Below are positions 5,889 through 9,031 of a stretch of 9,031 bases of DNA, in pieces. The notes below the pieces were generated by a model. That model saw only the letters and a list, made by a program, of their open reading frames with translations, made no database searches and was not told the DNA's origin. A program made the translations under genes and the position numbers. Origin of the DNA: an uncultured Bacteroidales bacterium (GTDB lineage Bacteria > Bacteroidota > Bacteroidia > Bacteroidales > Lentimicrobiaceae); assembly GCA_937894795.1 (NCBI GenBank), contig CALCQV010000108.1:1-9031 (forward strand). Direction: 5' to 3'. The stretch's first letter is position 1. Every line of letters begins with the position of its first letter.

Positions 5889-6542
5889 TCACCGTTCAAC
5901 AACCGGTTGATCGACTAACTCCGTTTTGTAGATTACGAACCCTGCCTTTTGATAGAGGGGCAGTGCGGCCGGGTGATCCAAATCGCAGGTGTGCAACCAA
6001 ACCCGGTGAATTTCCTGTTCCAGTGCATGGTTTATAGCCCACTTCAGAAAAGGGAAGCCTGCTTTTTTGCCGGTAAATTTCTCAATCAATCCAAAGTAAA
6101 CTATCTCCGTTTCACCGGGGATGCTTTTATCGAACTCCACGAAACCGGCGGATTCTTCGTTGTATTTCAGCAGACAGACCTCGGTGGTACCGCTATGCAG
6201 TATCTTCTCTAAATCCTCCTTCGGCATAAGCAGTCTGTCGCACCAGTTGTAGCTGCTGCCCACCGATTTGTACAGTTTAAGGTAATCGGCAACACCGGGT
6301 TTATGGAGCGTTTGCACGCTGAAACCCTCCGGCAGAACGGGGTCTGCAGTGCCTGCTTCCCTGCCTCTTTCTACCTGTCTATTGTCCTCCGCCTTTAACC
6401 TTCCCTCCTGACTATTTTCCTCTGGTTTTGGCATCCCCTCCTGCCGGTACTCCGGTAATTCCGAACTTTCATCAGGTTGCCTGTCTTTTAAGGCCGGATT
6501 CCTCATTTCCAGGTACCACACGGTTGATTTTATTGTTTTCAT
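5889..6542 (-). CDS. GNAT-family N-acetyltransferase with extended repeat linker, 217 aa
   Basis: The catalytic domain spans about residues 70-206 and transfers an acetyl group from acetyl-CoA to an amine. Evidence includes LYKSVGSSYNWCDRLLM at 90-106, the core strand TEIVYFGL (145-152), the acetyl-CoA loop EKFTGKKAG (154-162) where better-conserved relatives have a G-x-G-x-G-like turn, and HTCDLDHPAALPLYQKAGF (184-202), the usual C-terminal GNAT strand-helix-strand. The N-terminal YLEMRNP also occurs in a known subgroup of GNAT enzymes, where it is followed almost directly by the catalytic domain. Here about 45 charged Glu/Arg/Pro-rich residues (20-68), including a duplicated 11-residue unit, are inserted between the two. 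The acceptor substrate is unknown. The start at 6542 lies 77 bases after the protease stop, with no clear promoter, so read-through from that gene is possible. Confidence 0.87.
   Translation of the reverse strand: MKTIKSTVWYLEMRNPALKDRQPDESSELPEYRQEGMPKPEENSQEGRLKAEDNRQVERGREAGTADPVLPEGFSVQTLHKPGVADYLKLYKSVGSSYNWCDRLLMPKEDLEKILHSGTTEVCLLKYNEESAGFVEFDKSIPGETEIVYFGLIEKFTGKKAGFPFLKWAINHALEQEIHRVWLHTCDLDHPAALPLYQKAGFVIYKTELVDQPVVER
6380..6445 (-). repeat. 33-bp in-frame tandem duplication in the acetyltransferase linker
   Basis: Two adjacent 33-base units (6380-6412 and 6413-6445), both beginning TATT on the plus strand and containing a (C)CCTCCTG core, match at most positions. They encode RQEGMPKPEEN and SQEGRLKAEDN, and a decayed further copy (RQVERG) follows. 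Being a multiple of three, the duplication preserves the frame. Confidence 0.7.
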
Positions 6543-6619
6543 TTGTTGATACGTTCTTAATCTGTTTACTCTTCATCCAACATCCCGAGTGGTTGGGAGT
6601 ACTGGTAACAATATCTCCC

Positions 6620-8932
6620 CTATTTCAGTATTGCCTTAACACTCCCCACCTTTTTATTTCCATCATACATACTCACCACATAGGTTCCGGGTTTACCTGA
6701 CCAGTGAAGCTGTCCGCCTCCTGCCAGCCGGCTTTCATATACTTTCTGTCCGGCGGTGGTGTGTATGGTAATCCGGGTGCTGTCATGGCCGCTGTTGAAT
6801 ATCTGCAGCCTACCCATAGCCGGATTGGGGAATATGCGCAGGGGTGAGTTATTGCCGGTGGGCATCTGTCCGGTTGCCACATACTCTTCATCCCATATTG
6901 CCAGCGTGTATTGGCCGGGCTGCAGGTGGTCAATGTGTATAAAGCCAAGCTGCCATGGCCCAACCCTGGTGAAGTCAATTGACTGCCATGCCTCGCCTGC
7001 TCCACTGCGGTAGAGCATCACTATGGAATCATTGGCCCCGGTTATGATGTCACCATCAAGTATGTTCTTGTTATAGTTGAATATGCCGGTGGCATCAAAT
7101 CCTTGCGGGAGGATCCCTTCCACCGTCCAATAGTGGCTGGTGCTGAGGGGGAGGCCCGGCGTAGGGGTTATCAGACTGTCGGGGGCCACCCAGTTGTGGG
7201 TCACGCGCATAAATGCGGAGTCGGTTACCTGTTTTACCTCCACTTTGCAGAAGGTGTATTGGTAGTCGTAACTCCCTACGGTACTGAGTGTTTTAGCTTC
7301 ATCAGTGGTGGCATCGCCGGCTTTGTTATACAAGTCGGCCATCACCAGCACGGGTTCCGCGGCAAGCGTTACCACTGCAGTATCCGTACTTCCGTCGAAA
7401 CCTACCTGCAGGGTCTGCATCTGGCGGTTTGCATCCATAAAGGTGAGCTCCACCCTGCAGTTTTGCGCATAAACATCTGTTCCTTTAAGCTTCTGCTTAA
7501 GGTAAATCTCAGCCTGGTACTGTCCGCACTTGGGCAATATCCTGAAGGAATCGACCGAGAAGTGGGTGAATCCCGGATTAAAGACGTAAAAATCAAAGAA
7601 ACCGGTGAGGTCTATGCCACTGGAGCTGCTCAGGGCATCTCTCAACTGGTATGAGTCGGCATCGCTGAATGCATAAGTGGTAAGATAATCCCGCACGCCG
7701 GCAAAGAAGAGGCTGTCGCCCATATATCCGCGTAAAGCGTGAGTAACAATGGCCCCTTTGTCGTAAACGGTACTGCCGTATGTATATTCAGGCGACATAG
7801 GTGAGAGTGCCCGGTAACCGTCATCAACCTGATGGGTATATTGCAGCACATCGCGCAGCAGAGGTTTGTAATAGGTATCGGCTGCCTCCTGTCCGTAAAG
7901 GTATTCGGTAAACACCAGTTCGCACCAGCGGGCCCATCCTTCATTCATCCACATATCGGCATCGGTGGCGCAGGTAACCATATCGCCAAACCACATGTGT
8001 GAGAGTTCGTGAGCATAGAGCCACTCGTTCGAGGTATTGCCTGAAATGGTGCTGTGTGGCAGGAATATATTCTCAGCGTGTTCCATAGCACCCAGTCCTG
8101 TGCCGGTCATACCTATCCGGGCAAAGGGGTAAGCGCCGAAGCGGGATTCATAGATAGAAGCTATGTTCTTAATATTCACGAAAGTACCGGCCACCTTATT
8201 GGTATCGGCGGGCCTCACATAGTAGGTAATGGGTATATCAGCCTGCTGTCCGTTGAACACATCCTCCACTGTGGCGTATGGCCCAACGGCCACCGAGGCG
8301 AGGTAGGTGGGTATGGTCATTTCACTCTGCCAGTGCCAGGTGTGGGTACCGTTGCCATGGCCGGTTACTGATTGGAGCAAACCACCGCATACCGCCTTGT
8401 TGGCGCTCTCCACCCGTATATGGTAATCATAGTACGCGCGGTCCTTAAAGTCGTCAATACAGGGAAACCAAGCCTTGCCAAGGTTATGTGGAATGGACTG
8501 GAAGCCAACGCCCAGGTTAAAGGCATACGTACCTGCAAAGTGAAATCCGCCCCAGTTTTCGGCAAATGGAATACCATGATACCAGATCCTGATTTGTGCA
8601 GTATCAGCTTCCGTTAACCCTTCAGGCAATGAAATATGTAGCTTGTCGCCGTTGTGGGCAAAAGCCAGCGACTGACCGGTTTCATTCTTCACCGAATCAA
8701 CGGTAAGCTGCTTCAGTTCCAGCGTAAGCGACTGAATGGCCGGCAGTTTAGGGTGAAATTCAACCGCCGTATTGCCGTTTAACACTTTTGCCGACAGGTT
8801 CAGCATATCCAGGTTTATTTCATAATGAAGCACATCAATGGTATCGACGGGCGATTGTGCTGCCACACTTACCGTGAAAACCATTGCAAAGAGCCATGTG
8901 CATGCCTTGCCGGCTATTGATCTCATAAACAT
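6620..8932 (-). CDS. M1-family zinc metallopeptidase with type IX secretion sorting domain, 770 aa
   Basis: This is a secreted aminopeptidase-like enzyme. A signal peptide ends near residue 25 (VFTVSVAA, then Gln). An N-terminal beta domain of the M1 type follows (about 28-235). The catalytic domain has GAMEH at 281-285 in place of the usual GAMEN, the zinc site HELSH (308-312) followed after exactly 18 residues by E331 (NEGWARW), and the likely transition-state Tyr390 in VYDKGA. All residues needed for catalysis are present. Residues about 460-690 are beta-rich and less conserved. The last 73 residues (LRIFPNPAMGRL from 698 to the final SVKAILK) match a type A C-terminal domain for export by the type IX system and surface anchoring or release. 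The enzyme probably trims peptides outside the cell. An ATG at 8926 is an equally good start. No type IX apparatus genes are identified in this window. Confidence 0.93.
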   Translation of the reverse strand: MFMRSIAGKACTWLFAMVFTVSVAAQSPVDTIDVLHYEINLDMLNLSAKVLNGNTAVEFHPKLPAIQSLTLELKQLTVDSVKNETGQSLAFAHNGDKLHISLPEGLTEADTAQIRIWYHGIPFAENWGGFHFAGTYAFNLGVGFQSIPHNLGKAWFPCIDDFKDRAYYDYHIRVESANKAVCGGLLQSVTGHGNGTHTWHWQSEMTIPTYLASVAVGPYATVEDVFNGQQADIPITYYVRPADTNKVAGTFVNIKNIASIYESRFGAYPFARIGMTGTGLGAMEHAENIFLPHSTISGNTSNEWLYAHELSHMWFGDMVTCATDADMWMNEGWARWCELVFTEYLYGQEAADTYYKPLLRDVLQYTHQVDDGYRALSPMSPEYTYGSTVYDKGAIVTHALRGYMGDSLFFAGVRDYLTTYAFSDADSYQLRDALSSSSGIDLTGFFDFYVFNPGFTHFSVDSFRILPKCGQYQAEIYLKQKLKGTDVYAQNCRVELTFMDANRQMQTLQVGFDGSTDTAVVTLAAEPVLVMADLYNKAGDATTDEAKTLSTVGSYDYQYTFCKVEVKQVTDSAFMRVTHNWVAPDSLITPTPGLPLSTSHYWTVEGILPQGFDATGIFNYNKNILDGDIITGANDSIVMLYRSGAGEAWQSIDFTRVGPWQLGFIHIDHLQPGQYTLAIWDEEYVATGQMPTGNNSPLRIFPNPAMGRLQIFNSGHDSTRITIHTTAGQKVYESRLAGGGQLHWSGKPGTYVVSMYDGNKKVGSVKAILK

Positions 8933-8995
8933 GTGAGTAAAACTGTTGTTAATTCATATTACAGAGCAGGAACAGGTATTATTCAGCCCTTTTCA

Positions 8996-9003
8996 GAAAA
9001 TTA
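8996..9003 (-). promoter_or_regulatory. Weak candidate -7 box of the metallopeptidase gene
   Basis: The minus strand reads TAATTTTC, seven of eight positions of TAnnTTTG, 63 bases upstream of the ATG at 8932. TTG triplets lie 14 or 23 bases further upstream, neither at the usual distance. The region is cut by the window edge, so the true promoter may lie outside. Confidence 0.25.
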
Positions 9004-9031
9004 GTGTAAAAATAAGTCAATTGTGTCAATC

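Noticed and set aside
6577..6596. CCAAC/GTTGG inverted repeat between the metallopeptidase and acetyltransferase genes, as a terminator
   Set aside because: The stem is only 5 bp with a 10-base loop and no T tract follows on the minus strand.
5949..6700. Plus-strand open frames of 87 and 90 codons across the acetyltransferase gene and its upstream gap
   Set aside because: They are antisense to a clear GNAT gene and lack a start context, a promoter or recognisable protein features.
7103..7654. Open frame of 183 codons on the plus strand inside the metallopeptidase gene
   Set aside because: It is antisense to a gene with complete catalytic motifs and its translation has no recognisable domain; it is a by-product of the codon pattern of the protease.
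1..9031. CRISPR array, insertion sequence or integrase
   Set aside because: There are no regularly spaced identical repeats, no transposase or recombinase motifs and no long terminal inverted repeats, so the suspected acquisition of the PIN cassette rests on composition alone.

Overview
The window looks like chromosomal DNA of a member of the Bacteroidota. Four observations support this. Several genes encode secreted or outer-membrane beta-barrel proteins with signal peptides ending in AQ. One large protease carries a C-terminal type IX secretion sorting domain. Promoters match the Bacteroidota -33/-7 pattern (TTTG, then TAnnTTTG). Most starts have no Shine-Dalgarno sequence, only A/C-rich leaders. 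I cannot name a genus from the sequence.

Layout from left to right: (1) the 3' end of an outer-membrane beta-barrel gene on the plus strand (1-363); (2) a convergent minus-strand two-gene operon (2550 to 382) encoding a 219-aa beta-barrel-like protein and a 496-aa secreted protein of unknown function, with a clear Bacteroidota promoter; (3) a minus-strand tRNA-Arg(CCG) with its own hairpin terminator; (4) a mostly empty 380-base stretch holding the leader of a plus-strand PorT-like beta-barrel gene (3243-3902); (5) a minus-strand block from 8932 down to 3926. In transcription order this block holds an M1-family metallopeptidase with a type IX sorting tail, a GNAT acetyltransferase, an AT-rich pair (a 260-aa protein of unknown family and a PIN-domain nuclease) and a six-helix PAP2-related membrane protein.

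The most unusual part is 4537-5800. The unknown 260-aa gene has a -7 promoter box ending only 4 bases before its ATG, which predicts a leaderless mRNA. It overlaps the PIN gene, which in turn joins the PAP2-like gene through a TAATG stop/start overlap. The first two genes are visibly poorer in G+C than their neighbours. The arrangement resembles an acquired toxin-antitoxin or defence-like module, but the partner is far larger than a normal antitoxin and I do not recognise its family. Other points of interest are a tRNA-Arg with a coupled A19/U56 change replacing the near-universal G19-C56 tertiary pair, and a 33-bp in-frame tandem duplication in the acetyltransferase linker.
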